Position numbers and translations under genes: made by a program. Below the pieces are notes generated by a model. It was not told where the DNA came from and did not search any database. It worked only from the letters and a program-made list of their open reading frames with translations. Source: Saxidomus purpurata (Eukaryota > Mollusca > Bivalvia > Venerida > Veneridae). From it: a DNA stretch of 64,000 bases. This document shows, piece after piece, positions 1 to 11,900 of this stretch (position 1 is the stretch's first letter; each line of letters begins with the position of its first letter). The stretch covers positions 6,131,679 to 6,195,678 of the forward strand of contig JAFMSR010000008.1 of NCBI GenBank assembly GCA_022818135.1. The letters run 5' to 3'.

Positions 1-169
1 TTTTAAATACAGTCATTCGTACAGACTGATTCAGAAATTAGAGAGACTCATTCATATGATATGAATTTTTAATTAAACACACAGTTACTGTGCATGTAAT
101 TTTAAATACAATCATTCGTACAGACTGATTCAGAAATTAGAGAGACTCATTCATATGATATGAATTTTT
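1..169. repeat. Two direct copies of a 70-bp sequence, 99 bp apart
   Basis: Bases 1-70 and 100-169 are nearly identical (one G/A difference at base 12 of the unit), separated by 29 bp. Only two copies are visible; the array may continue left of the window. Confidence 0.9.
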
Positions 170-594
170 ATCTCTCATTCACTCCACTGAAAAACTAATG
201 AAATCATGAAGGAAACCATGTATTTAATCTTCACGATAATAAGCACAGCTTCTCTTGTAAACAACAAGCTATATGCATTTAAAACGATTAAAGTAAAAGT
301 CGGAATAGAAACCACAGATAATAAGAAACTTGATGAAATCAGAAACCAAGATTTCTTGACATCATTTCACTTGCTGTGCTCGAATGTTTGCTCTGTATGT
401 TGATAATATTGGTCATAATTGGTAATTTTACGGTCATTGCCTCTATAGTGTGAACAGAGACTAATATGCTTACTGAAATTCTTGCACTGTCGTATATACT
501 TTACTCTTTCGAATATACTAGTACACCACTTTGCAAAATTGCCTTCGATGCCAGTTACTGGGTCGTCATGACTTGTGTGTCGTTGCTCACAGTT

Positions 595-740
595 ATATCT
601 CACAGTGTACGAACTCAGACTGTATCAAACCATAAGTCGCCACCGAATATTCATACAGTAACTATTTTCAAGTTTACCGTGTTATTTATTTTTAAGTTTT
701 AAGTAGGAATTGGGACAGCATAGTAAGTGTGATTGAACTT
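595..740 (+). repeat. Left arm of a diverged inverted repeat pair (partner 3470-3630)
   Basis: The stretch around 600-700 (CACAGTGTACGAAC, AAGTCGCCACCGAATAT) matches the reverse complement of 3520-3625, with weaker similarity for about 40 bp further in. The arms could be ends of a 3-kb decayed element or two oppositely inserted copies of one repeat. Confidence 0.65.
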
Positions 741-2127
741 TTTGTATCGTAAAATAGCTATATTTGATGTGGGTATTGTCAGACGTGGTTATATTCAAAA
801 TATCTATATGTATTTGGAAAACGAAATCAAAACATTAGGGCAACATAGAGCATTCGTCATAAAATGGTTTAATATTGAAAGATATGGAGAGTTCTTTGCT
901 TCAGAAGTGTTGTTTACAGTTCGGTCATTCATTCATGTAATGAGAACAGCCTTACTTACTAGTTAAAACGTAAGGAATGTGTCAAAATACTGTCTGTATC
1001 TACATGTATAAAAGATATGCACTGTATGCATATTCGCAAACACAAAATTGTTAACTGTATGATAATCGTAAAACCACTGTACAATAATTGCACAGAACGC
1101 AAAAAATGTAATACTGATTTAAAAGCGCGATTCTTGCTTCCGCTACTAATTTTGGTTTCAAAGTTATCAAATTGTTTCAAGAATGGACCTGTGCCGGTAT
1201 ATATATGCTTACTGTGACTCTTCCTATTATTTTGAGGGAGTAAAATACGCAGTAGATTGAAGAGTACCTGAATAAATATGATAACCGTTTATGAATGAAG
1301 CCTGTTTGACAACTTAAAAGTATAAACGTGTACAGGGATTGTCATGAAACATAACTGACTTGTCGTACGTTGCATTATTGAATGGCTCTGTTGGTAGCAA
1401 GTATTGCCAATCATCAAATACATTGTAGATGATTTATTTTCTTTCGTATAAAGATCGAAAATCTCTGCTTTTTAACTTTATTATGATAACCTTTCGTTAA
1501 ATGAATTTTATCTCGTCTTTTCTTCCCAACATGGTGTGAATTTTAAAACGCAGTTTAAAGTGTACTAACACCGGATACAGTTTCTTTCGAATACAGTTCT
1601 TGTATCTTTTTTCGTATAAAGCGCCCAGTGACCCTTTGCAACATAGACGTATCATTCCTTTATACAAATACGTGGTAAAGAATTTATTATAAAATAACAA
1701 GGATCTATACCGCTATTCAGGATGCAGTACTTAGTCATGGACTGTATGTCTTTTTGTCCGCACTTGTTGGTCGGATAGTTGAATAGTTTAAACATATTTT
1801 ATTCCCAAATATATACAATTGTACATACAGATTTACAGATACATAATTGTACAAAGAGAAAAAGGATGAGAATGAAAGACAATACTGTCTTATTTGATTC
1901 TTCTCCTTAAAAAGACTTCTTAGTAAATTTACGCTCAATAAATAATTTTTTAAAGTTGGAAATTATGTGTTAAATATAAGTAGAAATAGTAAGACTGAAA
2001 TATACAGTATGGCAGGACATGTATCTTTGTCACCACAGTATGATGAAATTCAGAAATCACTAAAGAATTTAGAAGAAGAGACAGAAAAGAGAAAAGAAGT
2101 AAGAAACGTCTCAAGCATTAATATGAA

Positions 2128-2430
2128 TTAAGTGAATCGCTTGCTATCACGTATATAACATTGAACCTGGTTGAAGATGAAGGTATTTTCTAGGTCCGAG
2201 AGGGTTGAATCACCAAAAAGGAGTACGCTTAAGTTAACTTCAAAGTTATGAAGGTGGTCAAGGAGTATAATACGGATATCTTGAAAAAGAGGACACTCGA
2301 AGAAGAAATGATAGTTTGACTCTTTTTGTCCACATTTACAGAGACCTGTCGGAGAAATGTTACAACGATACAGGTGGTAACTAAGTGAACTACATTTAGT
2401 ATGGATAGTTGAATGAAATTTTGAAGTTTA
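2128..2430 (-). pseudogene. LINE (non-LTR retrotransposon) ORF2 C-terminal fragment
   Basis: Read on the minus strand, an open frame of about 90 codons contains CSSLSYHLYRCNISPTG, then LCKCGQKESNYHFFFECPLF. This is the C-x-C ... H-x-F-x-x-C zinc-finger-like motif that ends the second ORF of many LINEs (CR1/Jockey/I-like). It finishes QVQCYIRDSKRFT and a stop at 2128-2130, as LINE C-termini do. Upstream the frame is closed, so only the 3' end survives, as expected of a 5'-truncated insertion. The clade cannot be fixed. Confidence 0.8.
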
Positions 2431-2796
2431 ATTACTGTTTTGCTGATATTGAAAAAAAAACACATTTTTTTCAATAAAACATCATTATTTTCATATGACG
2501 ATAACATATAAGGCAATTTTATTTTTGACGGAATGAAGCTAATACACATCATTGTGACAACATACAGGATAGGACAACAGACAGATGGTGGGACAAATAG
2601 ACGGACAGAATAGATGTAACATGCAGTATATTGAACATGTGTAAGATGTATTAGGCAATTAAGGTTCCTTTTTTTCTATCTATGGACAATTTTAATACAG
2701 GGATCATGGTTCTTTGTATATTCTAATAAAGCAAACATAGGGAGATTCAGTCGAATTGGCATATGCTTTGCTTCGAATAAAGCTCCGCTATACAGA

Positions 2797-2835
2797 GGGA
2801 GCTGTATTCGTTAATGTGCACCGAATACAGCTCCC
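2797..2835. repeat. 14-bp perfect hairpin (GGGAGCTGTATTCG)
   Basis: GGGAGCTGTATTCG at 2797-2810 pairs with its reverse complement at 2822-2835 across an 11-base loop. A third AGCTGTATTCG occurs near 2849. Probably the core of a small foldback repeat. Confidence 0.75.
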
Positions 2836-3469
2836 CGCGGAAGTGTCAGCTGTATTCGAAAGGAACTGTACTGCTAGAGTTATTGTAATTATATATATGT
2901 ACATTTATTACATTTCTCTGTTGTTGTTTGAATTAGGGGCATTCCTTAGTAAATGAAATGTGTATGATTGGGTCATATATCTTCATCTTCTGTCGTCGAA
3001 ACATGTCATGAAAACATTGGATTATGAGATATTTAAGCAAAAATAACCTTGTTCATATCGATAAAAGAATTGACCGTGCAAGGACTTGAACTCATGTCCC
3101 AAGAAGAAGTTTCACAAGTTTAGCATAAATGTAGTCTTCAATACTTTGCAACCCATGTAAAATTCATTTGTGACAGAATAAACACAGTGACTGTCGCATG
3201 TTTATCATATTTTAATTTTTAGAATGCTGTTAGCGGGAAATGTAATGGAGTGGTTGATGATATCACTAAAGGATGTTGAGGTCAAATTGCAGTAATAGCG
3301 GATGGTGGTTACTAAAGTTCGCTTCACAATATTGAGAAAAGATAAATTGACAAAATATCGCTATTTTAGAACAGCTGAACTATTTTCAACAATTCTTTGC
3401 TATGTTTACAAACAAATAAACACTGCAAAACACAAACTTGGATATTTCCTGATACATGCTATTATCTCT

Positions 3470-3630
3470 GTATCAAATACAATTGGAATTCTTACTGTAC
3501 TCTTTCTATTTCTACTTGGAAACTTCAAATAAAATTGCACAGTAAACTTGAAAAAAGTTACTATGCATATTCGGTGGCGACTTCCGGTTTGGTACAGTTT
3601 GTGTTCGTACACTGTGTATCTATTAACAGG
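3470..3630 (-). repeat. Right arm of a diverged inverted repeat pair (partner 595-740)
   Basis: Contains ATATTCGGTGGCGACTT and GTTCGTACACTGTG, the reverse complements of motifs in the left arm. No coding frame between the arms looks real. Confidence 0.65.
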
Positions 3631-3854
3631 TTTAGACGATTCCGTAGCGACGTTCTCAGCACAGTGCGAAGGTAACATTAGTTCTGGTAACATTTTTAAC
3701 ATGATGTCTCAATACTCGATAGACAATCCTGGCAGATAATGACAACAGATATCATAATGAATGACATTTACAGTGTAAAAGGTTTTTATGTAGGTACAAA
3801 GAATTGAAAACGGCTATAAAAGTGTCACATATCATAGATATTAATTACTACATG

Positions 3855-4100
3855 GAGCGGGTCAGCGGTCCAGTGATTAATCGCAGATTCGATTCCCCGC
3901 TTCTCTATTAACATAACTAATGGTATTTCTCCGAGGTCCGATGTATCGGTGCTGTACACACGGAATGTTAAAGAACCAGGCGCTATTTTTGGAACGGGAC
4001 GAGTTCTGTATCTTGCCCTACGCCCCGAAACCTAAAATAACTAAATTTTTCAGGGGCGTTGGTCATATCAAAGACATATGGATTATACGGTTCCAACGAT
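3855..4100 (+). repeat. Diverged tRNA-SINE-like sequence
   Basis: Contains a box-B-like AGATTCGATTCCCC near 3892 and further on CGGTGCTGTACACAC...AAAGAACCAGG, resembling GTGCTATACACCAGGCAAAAGAACCAAGG of the SINE at 14513. Box A is weak and the ends are unclear. Confidence 0.45.
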
Positions 4101-4519
4101 AAAGCACTAAAATAACGATAATACTCTAAAATACATACAATGTACATATACGTCCTTGTTTTTAACGATTATTGTAGCATATAAGATAGTCGTTGAGTTA
4201 TTGTACATGCATTGGGGAACATATGTTTTTGTATCATTACAACCTTTTAGTTTTATTTATAGAAACATTTTCCTTTAGAAGCAAATATAACTAGATGGTT
4301 GTTTTTGTCACAAAAACATATGTCTCCACCATGGCTGTTTGTCAATGATTGTAGTACTGAAGCAGAATATTGAAATACAACAAGAAAACGCGGCCTTGTT
4401 CCCCCGAAAAAAATATTTTGTTTTCAGACATCTTTAAAAAATGGTTTCATTAATTAGTAGATTAATTTAAAATTATTATCTAAAGTCATGATTGGTGTGT
4501 AATTAAGCTGTAGCAAGTA

Positions 4520-4790
4520 TATGTCCGTGCCGTAGAAGTTGACGAGTTATACCTACGAGCTCCATACGAGTAGGTTTTCAGTCGAAATTTTGCAAAATCG
4601 CAAGTACGGACATCGTAGACTCTTCTGAGCATCGTTCGTTTATTTTACGAACTCGTAGAGAATTTTAGATGTCGAGAGCAGCTAGCAAGGGCCCCGGTAG
4701 AGTTCGTACGGGTATCGCAGATGTCCGTGTGGACTTGGAGCACCACGAGGCCCGTAAGAGGCTCGGCATATGCCGCATGACCAACTGATT
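4520..4790. other. GC-richer block with ATGTCCGTG motifs, unidentified
   Basis: Stands out from the AT-rich surroundings by composition. TATGTCCGTG (about 4520), ACGGACATCG (about 4605) and GATGTCCGTG (about 4710) occur in both orientations, suggesting a decayed foldback element. No coding frame is supported. Confidence 0.4.
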
Positions 4791-5116
4791 GTAATTAATG
4801 TATCAAAATGAGCACTTAGCGGCCTTCTTAGTGACTGAAAATGTATTTTTTGTAAATCAGCAGCATTCTCCTATTTACCGACTCGGTATACATGTATATA
4901 TAAATTGATCTACCAACGTTGAAGTACAGCCAATAATAATTTCAAACACTTACTGAGAATCAGGATGAAGGTATTTGAAAATTTTTATATTCGCTGAAAG
5001 AAGTTCAAGATTCAAGATTCGAAAAACATTAACAAATGCAATTTTAAGTGTTTAAGCCCCAACTAAAGAACAATTGCTATTACATGATCACTTATCACGA
5101 TAGACTAACTTCCGGA

Positions 5117-5413
5117 AATTTGGAGCATGGGTAATAATAAACGGGCGATATAAATGACCCTGATAATTATAGGGGTATAAATATACTAATAAGTTTTAGG
5201 AAGCTATTCACTGTAGCTTTAAATAATCGTCTTAATTGGTATTTGGAATCTTATAACATTTTATGTGAAGAACAAGCAGGCTTTATATAACAAAAAACGG
5301 TAGGTCACATTTTCTCATCAAATATGCTAATGGATCTTTATTAATCTAAAAGCAAAACAAAGACTGTTTTGTTTTTTATTGACTACCGTTAGGCGTTTGT
5401 TTCGGTTGACGAG
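5117..5413 (+). pseudogene. LINE reverse-transcriptase domain fragment, degenerate
   Basis: The plus strand reads DPDNYRGINILISFRKLFTV then LNNRLNWYLESYNILCEEQA, then GF: the DP-x-NYRGI...K-x-F...LxxRL...QAGF signature of LINE reverse transcriptase. A stop interrupts after QAGFI; the frame resumes with KTKTVLFFIDYR, stop, AFVSVDE, corresponding to the F-x-D-x-x-KAFDSV catalytic block. Stops and a frameshift before DPDN show it is dead. It lies 370 bp upstream of the neurobeachin start codon. Confidence 0.85.
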
Positions 5414-5639
5414 TAAATTAGTTATTATACAAGTGGTGAGTGTTAGAATCTTGCACTGGTGGTGTGGTGTCATTTTGGTAGTTTTTATTCTTTGCTGTAT
5501 TTATAATTAGACAACAAAAATAATTTTATTGTATTTGTCAAATTTAATGTCATGTGTGATATGTATGCTGAATTGTAACCTTTAATTACATTTCTTATAA
5601 TAAATTTTATGAAATTTACAAATTATTTCCAAGTAGATA

Positions 5640-5786
5640 TTCACTCCGTATCAACCCGGAAGTAGTATTGGCTGTAAGCCGATGCTGAGTGAAATATTGT
5701 GATTTCCATATTTCTCTGAAGTTTTGCGTTTGACAGCCGTGACTTTTCACTGTTTGGATGTGAACAGATAAGTCATATATTCAAAG
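5640..5786 (+). promoter_or_regulatory. Putative promoter / 5' UTR of the neurobeachin gene
   Basis: The 150 bases before the start codon have no TATA box but contain CCGGAAGT at 5656-5663, a consensus ETS-factor site common in TATA-less animal promoters. Base composition is less AT-rich than further upstream. An ATG at 5758 is followed at once by TGA, a minimal upstream ORF if transcription begins 5' of it. The real start at 5787 has A at -3. The transcription start cannot be placed from sequence, and a non-coding upstream exon is possible. Confidence 0.45.
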
Positions 5787-5945
5787 ATGTCTGAGGAAGG
5801 CGAGGGTGCCAAATCAGACGTGAAAACTGTTGCAGAAATTTTAAAATCTGAAGGAAACGATGAGCTAAAATTTGGTCTGCTAATCAGCCTTATCAAGCTG
5901 AACCAGGCCTCGAGTAAAGATGTTGTCAACACTGTCCTTCATTTG
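5787..5945 (+). CDS. NBEA: Neurobeachin exon 1 (residues 1-53)
   Basis: Begins with ATG in a fair Kozak context. The peptide opens with an acidic [11 protein letters not shown] tail, then an amphipathic stretch ending [12 protein letters not shown] that matches the start of the conserved neurobeachin N-terminus. The donor is TTG|GTAAGT, phase 0. The next codon lies 23 kb downstream. The vertebrate glycine-rich N-terminal extension is absent. Confidence 0.9.
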
Positions 5946-8900
5946 GTAAGTGTGGAAATGACCCTACGAATTATTAGAATAAGTTTGATACTTTCACAGA
6001 ACATACACTGTGTGCAATTGAATTGATACAGTGTCAACAATACACCTGTCAAAATCAATAAGTTTCTATTGATCTCTGCAATGCCAGGACAGGTTTTCAA
6101 TAGATAATGGAATGCCAGAGTAATAGTATTAATTGACATGAGAGAAACCTATAGCCCTAGGGTCATGACTTGAGGAAAATGTCTATTTTAATGAAAGTGG
6201 GTGTGGCAATTCCCAAAAATATCCAAGTCTGTAAAATTCTTATTAATGTAACAGGGTTACTTTTTTGTCTTCGTTTTCTTTCTCTGGTTCTCTCTGCTAG
6301 GATTCAAGACGTTTCTGTTATGTGGTACTTTAGATAAAGAATTTAGATAAGTAAAAGATAATTTAGTTTATAAATTTAGAAACCCAGCCAGAGTATAATT
6401 AATTAAGCCGTAGATAATTTAAGAGAGTGGCAGAGCTCTGACAAAAAGGTAAAAGCTACCTTGTGAATGTCTGTGAACTGCACTGCCAAGAAAAGCAAAA
6501 TCTCAGCCCTTTTATACCAAATTTCAAACCACTATGCGGAAAGTCCATGAAATTTTCATGCACATCTTTTACTCACACAAAGGTAAAGAGGAACAGATTT
6601 CAAGGTTAAATATATCATAAAATCAATAACAAAATCTGTCATGTTACTATAAGTGAACAGTATCAAAATGGATTCAATAGAAATAATTATACACCTCACT
6701 GCTTTTAAAGCTGACCATAAGAAAGGATTTTTTATGTAATTTTTGTCGTTTATCATATATTTTCGCGATCCCGCTTGTTCCCGATGTTCGTGCATATTTA
6801 CCGCTTATTTCAGAGATTTTGAATGCAAAAAATTGTTTCTTGGTATCTTCCAAATCTAAAAACATGTCAATAATGATCAATTATATCATTATTAAAGTTT
6901 TAACGTAATTATTAATGTGTGTCACGTATTTTCGCGACCCCACTTGTTCCTGATTTTCAGAAATGTTTGGCTATTTTTTTGCGATTTCAAATGACACTAA
7001 ATGGCTGATTTACAGCCCTGCATACATAAGTACAAATTTTGTAGAACTTGACATTATATGGGGCCTGAAACAATTTTTTTTAAATATTTTTTTTTGTATA
7101 ACAAGGTTTTAAGTCGAGTAAACTTTTGAAAGGCAATTTTGGGATTGTATTTGGTTGACTTATGGTCAAGTATTTACGGTACATGATTTGCAGTTAATGT
7201 ATCACTTTTCCAACTGCCATATTCAGATTTGGTCGACAGTTCTGAAATATTTCAATTTATATGTAATTTTCGGCTGTGTAAAGGAAAAAAAAATATGATG
7301 GCGAACGGAAATTGAGAATATGCCTTTCGCTATGTACATCTTTGCAGATAAACAGATCACTTATTTATAAAATTTAATTCACAGTTAATGTATCACTTTA
7401 CTCACTAGGCTCGTGAGTAAAACAATTATTTTCTAATCAAAATCGTCAAATATAACATATCCATACTTCTACAAAAAAGACAACTAACGACAAAAAACAA
7501 AACTAACTAGAAATTTATAAAAATGTCAAACAAATACTGAAGATGCTGTGTGATGAACTTTACGCCTTAAAACACAATTGTATGGTCAAATTTTATCTAC
7601 AATTTCTTCTGTCTAGCTGGGACATGATAAAATTGATGACTGATACAGATACATGTATACAATGTAGCGTTCCTTACTAGACTTGTTATTTAAGGAACCA
7701 GTTAAAATTCATGTATAAAATTTGAAAAGGTTATTTAAGGTATAAAGCAGCAAGCCTTTACAGCTCTAGTGTAATCTGAATAACTTCAGTTTATAAATAT
7801 GTATTTATTTGCATCAATTCTAGAGTTAATTGTTGCAACTTCAATTAAATTACATTGACCACTCTTACTGACTGCTCATAAATCACTCTTGCAAAGTGTC
7901 CCACTGCAAAGAGAAGGGATTTTGAAGCATACATGCAGGGTGTTCTGTAGACCCAAGCTTCCGGGTTTTGACCCGTGAAAATTTCGAAATACCCGTTTTT
8001 GACCCTCAATAAAAACGCCCGACGAGTCATATTTGACCCGTAGGAATTTTCATTCATGCATTGATTCTTTAGCGTACGTGTCAATCAACTTGATAATTCC
8101 AAACACTCGGGCCGTTGCAACCGTTGACGCGTCAGAAAGTGAGAACGGAGGCGGAGCTTGTATTTTAATCTACTCGCTTTCAGTCAATCAGCGACGATCA
8201 CACACGTGCTTTTGTCTCAGCTTTGATAATGACGTAATCAATGGATGATTGGATTTAATTGACAAGCAATAAACACATATTCGGCATCTATATATGTGTA
8301 AAAGGTGTTGTTAACACACGGCATATAAATCGTGCAATCAAGAGGGTATGCGCATCATTTAATTAGTAGATGATGGTGACACTCGAATTAGATAATTAGT
8401 GGATGTTTTTTGGCCGGCCTAGACGAGTAATATATTCAAGTGTGTGATTCGTCGTGAATTAATTGTAAGAGCGTTTTTATATTGACTTACGTTTTGAAAG
8501 TTTAACTGACGTAATTTTCACTTCAAAGAGCCTTTCTTTTCCATCCTGCATGAAAAACTTGATATGGAAAGATAATCAAAATAATAAGCCTTATAAATTT
8601 GTGTCAAATAACCTTCAGTATTTGTTAATTCCAATAAAATCGCGGGAAAAAAAGACGAAAATCGCGGACATGTGAGATCGCGAAAATATGTGACAAACGG
8701 GAAACAACGTACATTTGAGTCTGGGAAAGGGATCAGCAGCTAGATCTATCTAATTTAAGAATTTTTTGAAAATATAACAGTAGAGCTTCAGAACACAAAC
8801 TGAAAAATATGATGTGCAAGCTCTAGAGTACAAGGCCGGAAACCCTATGACCCATGGTTCGACCCTTAAAAATCTCACCTTGACTCTTGAAAATTTGATT

Positions 8901-11900
8901 TTGACCCTTGAAAATTTAGGCTGAAGAGTCAATGACCCTTGAGTTTCTAAGCCTACCGGACGCCCTGATACATGGGAAGTATCACACATTTAAGGAACAT
9001 GCAACTCTTTTGGGCTCATGTTTTCTAATAAACTTCTGTTACGGTACTTGTGTTGGGCACCAAATGTCACAGGGGGAAAAAGATGTGCAGCTGACTTGGG
9101 CTCGAACCAGTGATGCTTCACATACAGGATGAATGCTTTAAATACTGACACAGAGCTAACAGGCTGCTTACATATTTTCTCCTCAATTGTTAACAAGTGT
9201 GTACTGTGACATGCACCCATGCAAAACTGGAAATATGTCGTTGTATTACAGATGCCCAGCAGTGGGGTTATTACTTTAAATTAACTTTGCAAGCATTATA
9301 AGGTCCAAGCAATTCTCTCAGGGTCCTACGGTAAGCGCCAAATGTCACAGAGTGAGAAAAATGTACAGCCTGACCAGGCCTTGAACCTGGGACTCTTTGC
9401 ATATAGGGCAAATGCTACCTGGCAGCTTACATCTTTTCTCCCTAGTTATGAACAAGTTCGTACTGTGATACTTTTGTGTCAATGTATATTCTAATTTTAC
9501 GTCACAATGCCTAATCATAAGAGATTTTAATCTTGGATATACCACATGGAATCAATAAAGATGAGACAATAATTGGCAAACTTAAAAATAATTTGCGTTG
9601 AAGTAAGATCTGCAAATCATTTATAAACAAGAGCAAATGAAACTACAAAAACAATGATTCTCTGAATAATACACAACTCGTAGCCTTTAGAAAATTTCAA
9701 AAAGAAAGATTAAAATTAAAATGTAAGTATAAGAATGATAATTTTGCAATCTTAAGAGAAAAAAAATTGACATTAATGTCACATTCAACAAAAAAAGGGA
9801 TTCGGAGTCTTGTGGAACCTGTATTCTTATAACTCATATAGTTGATACAGACAAAATGGTGTTGCTGATATTTTTGGAATTAAAGGATGTTTGCCGGGAG
9901 TACCAGGCAGTGGAGCAGTACTAAAGCTACTTGTTGCAAGCCTGTTCTTCAACTGTTCTGTTTTTGGAAAGTTGTTTTTATGAACCCAAGGTACTTCTGA
10001 GCTTTAGTTGTGATTTTAAGCTCACCTGAGCAGGAAGTGCTCAGGTGAGTTATTGTGATCGCCTGTCGTCTGTAGTCTGTCTTCTGTCCACATATAACCT
10101 TGTCTATGCCATAAGAATGCTTTTTTCACTTGATCTCATGAAACTTGGTCAGAATGACAATCTTGATCTAATCTAGGTTGAGTTTGAATGTGATTCATTT
10201 GGGGTCAAAAACTAGGTCACAGGGTCAAATCATAAAAAAACCTTGTGCATGCTATAGAGGTTGCATTTTTCTTGGATCTTCATGAAACTTGGCCAGTATG
10301 ATTGCCTTGATGAAATCTAGGTCATGTTTGAATATGGTTGATCTTCAGTCAATAACTAGGTCACAGGGTCAAATCATAGAAAAACGTTGTGTATGCAATT
10401 GAAGTATCATTTTCAATTGAATCTTCACGAAACTTGGTCAGTATGATTGCCTTGATGAAATCGAGCTTGAGTTCAAATATGGATTTGCATATGGGTCTCA
10501 GGTGAGTGGTATAGGGCCATCTTGGCCCTCTAGTTTTATGTGTGAAGAATGATGACACTGAAATATGCCATGGCATTGAAATTTGCATCAAAACTTGGAG
10601 AGAGAAAATTGTTGATACGAAGATCAAGGAAGATAAATCTACTTTATTGAACATACATCTATTGCAGCTAGGCATTATTAAAGGGGCGCCCCATCCCCTA
10701 AAATTGGACCAATCAGTGGCTTCCCATAAAATAATCACCTCCCTGCACAATGTCATATTGTTTTTGCCCTGTCCATCCATCTATCACACTTCATTTCTGC
10801 TCAATAATTTTAGATCTATAAGGCCCACAGTGGGAGTAAATGATATCTGTTGTTGTTGTTTTGGCTGGTAAGTAGGTCAAAGGTCAAGGTGACTTGGGAT
10901 TATGAAATTTTTTTTTGCTCAAAAAGATCCATATGACCCACAGTCTTCAAACTTTATATGATAATTAATCTTACTGAGTAGATGATCCCTATTGTTTTTT
11001 GGGTCAGTAGAACAAAGGTCAAGGTCACAGTGACCCTAACTTTTATTTTCCGTACAATAACTTAAAATCCATGTGACCAACAGTCTTCAAACTTCATCCG
11101 ATGATTGATCTTATGTAATAGATGATCACTATTTTTTTGCGATCAGTAGATCAAAGGTCACGGTCACAGTGAAGTATAAATTCAATTTTCCCCTTTGACT
11201 ATTCAGTTGGGGAGACTTGCATTTTTTTCAAAAGCTAGTTTAGTTTATGTATAGAACTTGATGCTAAAAGCAGATTGTGAAAGAAATCTTGCCATTTGGT
11301 ATTTATCGTTGACATTAATGATAAATTTTGTCACAGAATTTAGATTCATTGGGGACATGTGAAGTGTGAAGTTACATATTAAGAGGAAAATGTAAAATTT
11401 CCTCTTCCATAGTCGAAATTGATTATGCCCATAGATTTTATTTTCAGGAAGATTTATAGAAAATCCACTGAAGTAGCATGCTACAAAATTGGTAATTTTA
11501 GAACTTTGGTAATAGTTTTCATCGATGATATTGGGTTGTCTGCATCATGGAGAAGTTTCTTCCAAGCAACCAATTTTGCAGCTTATTCTTGTGTTTCAAC
11601 AGTGTTGTTTGTTAGATGTGCTTATGGTCCACCATTTTTAGCTCAACTTTTCTATGAGAAGGGGAGCTATCCTACTCGCCCCGGCGTCTGTGTCGGCTTC
11701 GGCGTTGGTGTCACACCTTGGTTAAGTTTTTCGTACCACCACACTTTATTTCAAAAGTATTAGAGGTATGGCTTTGAAACTTACCATACTTGTTTACCAT
11801 CATAACCTCCATCTACAGACAAGAGTACATAACTCTGTCAAGGTTTTTGACAGATTTATGGCCCTTTTTTTACTTAGAAAGTGTATTGAGCTTGGTAAAG

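Noticed and set aside
2009..2131. 40-codon ORF starting MAGHVSLSPQYDEIQKSLKN with GTAAGA after GAA
   Set aside because: Looks coil-like and could be a first coding exon, but no downstream exon could be joined and it overlaps the 3' end of a LINE fragment. Left out as unsupported.
10361..10871. 139- and 109-codon overlapping ORFs
   Set aside because: Lie across a HINE-like element boundary on opposite strands; no motif.
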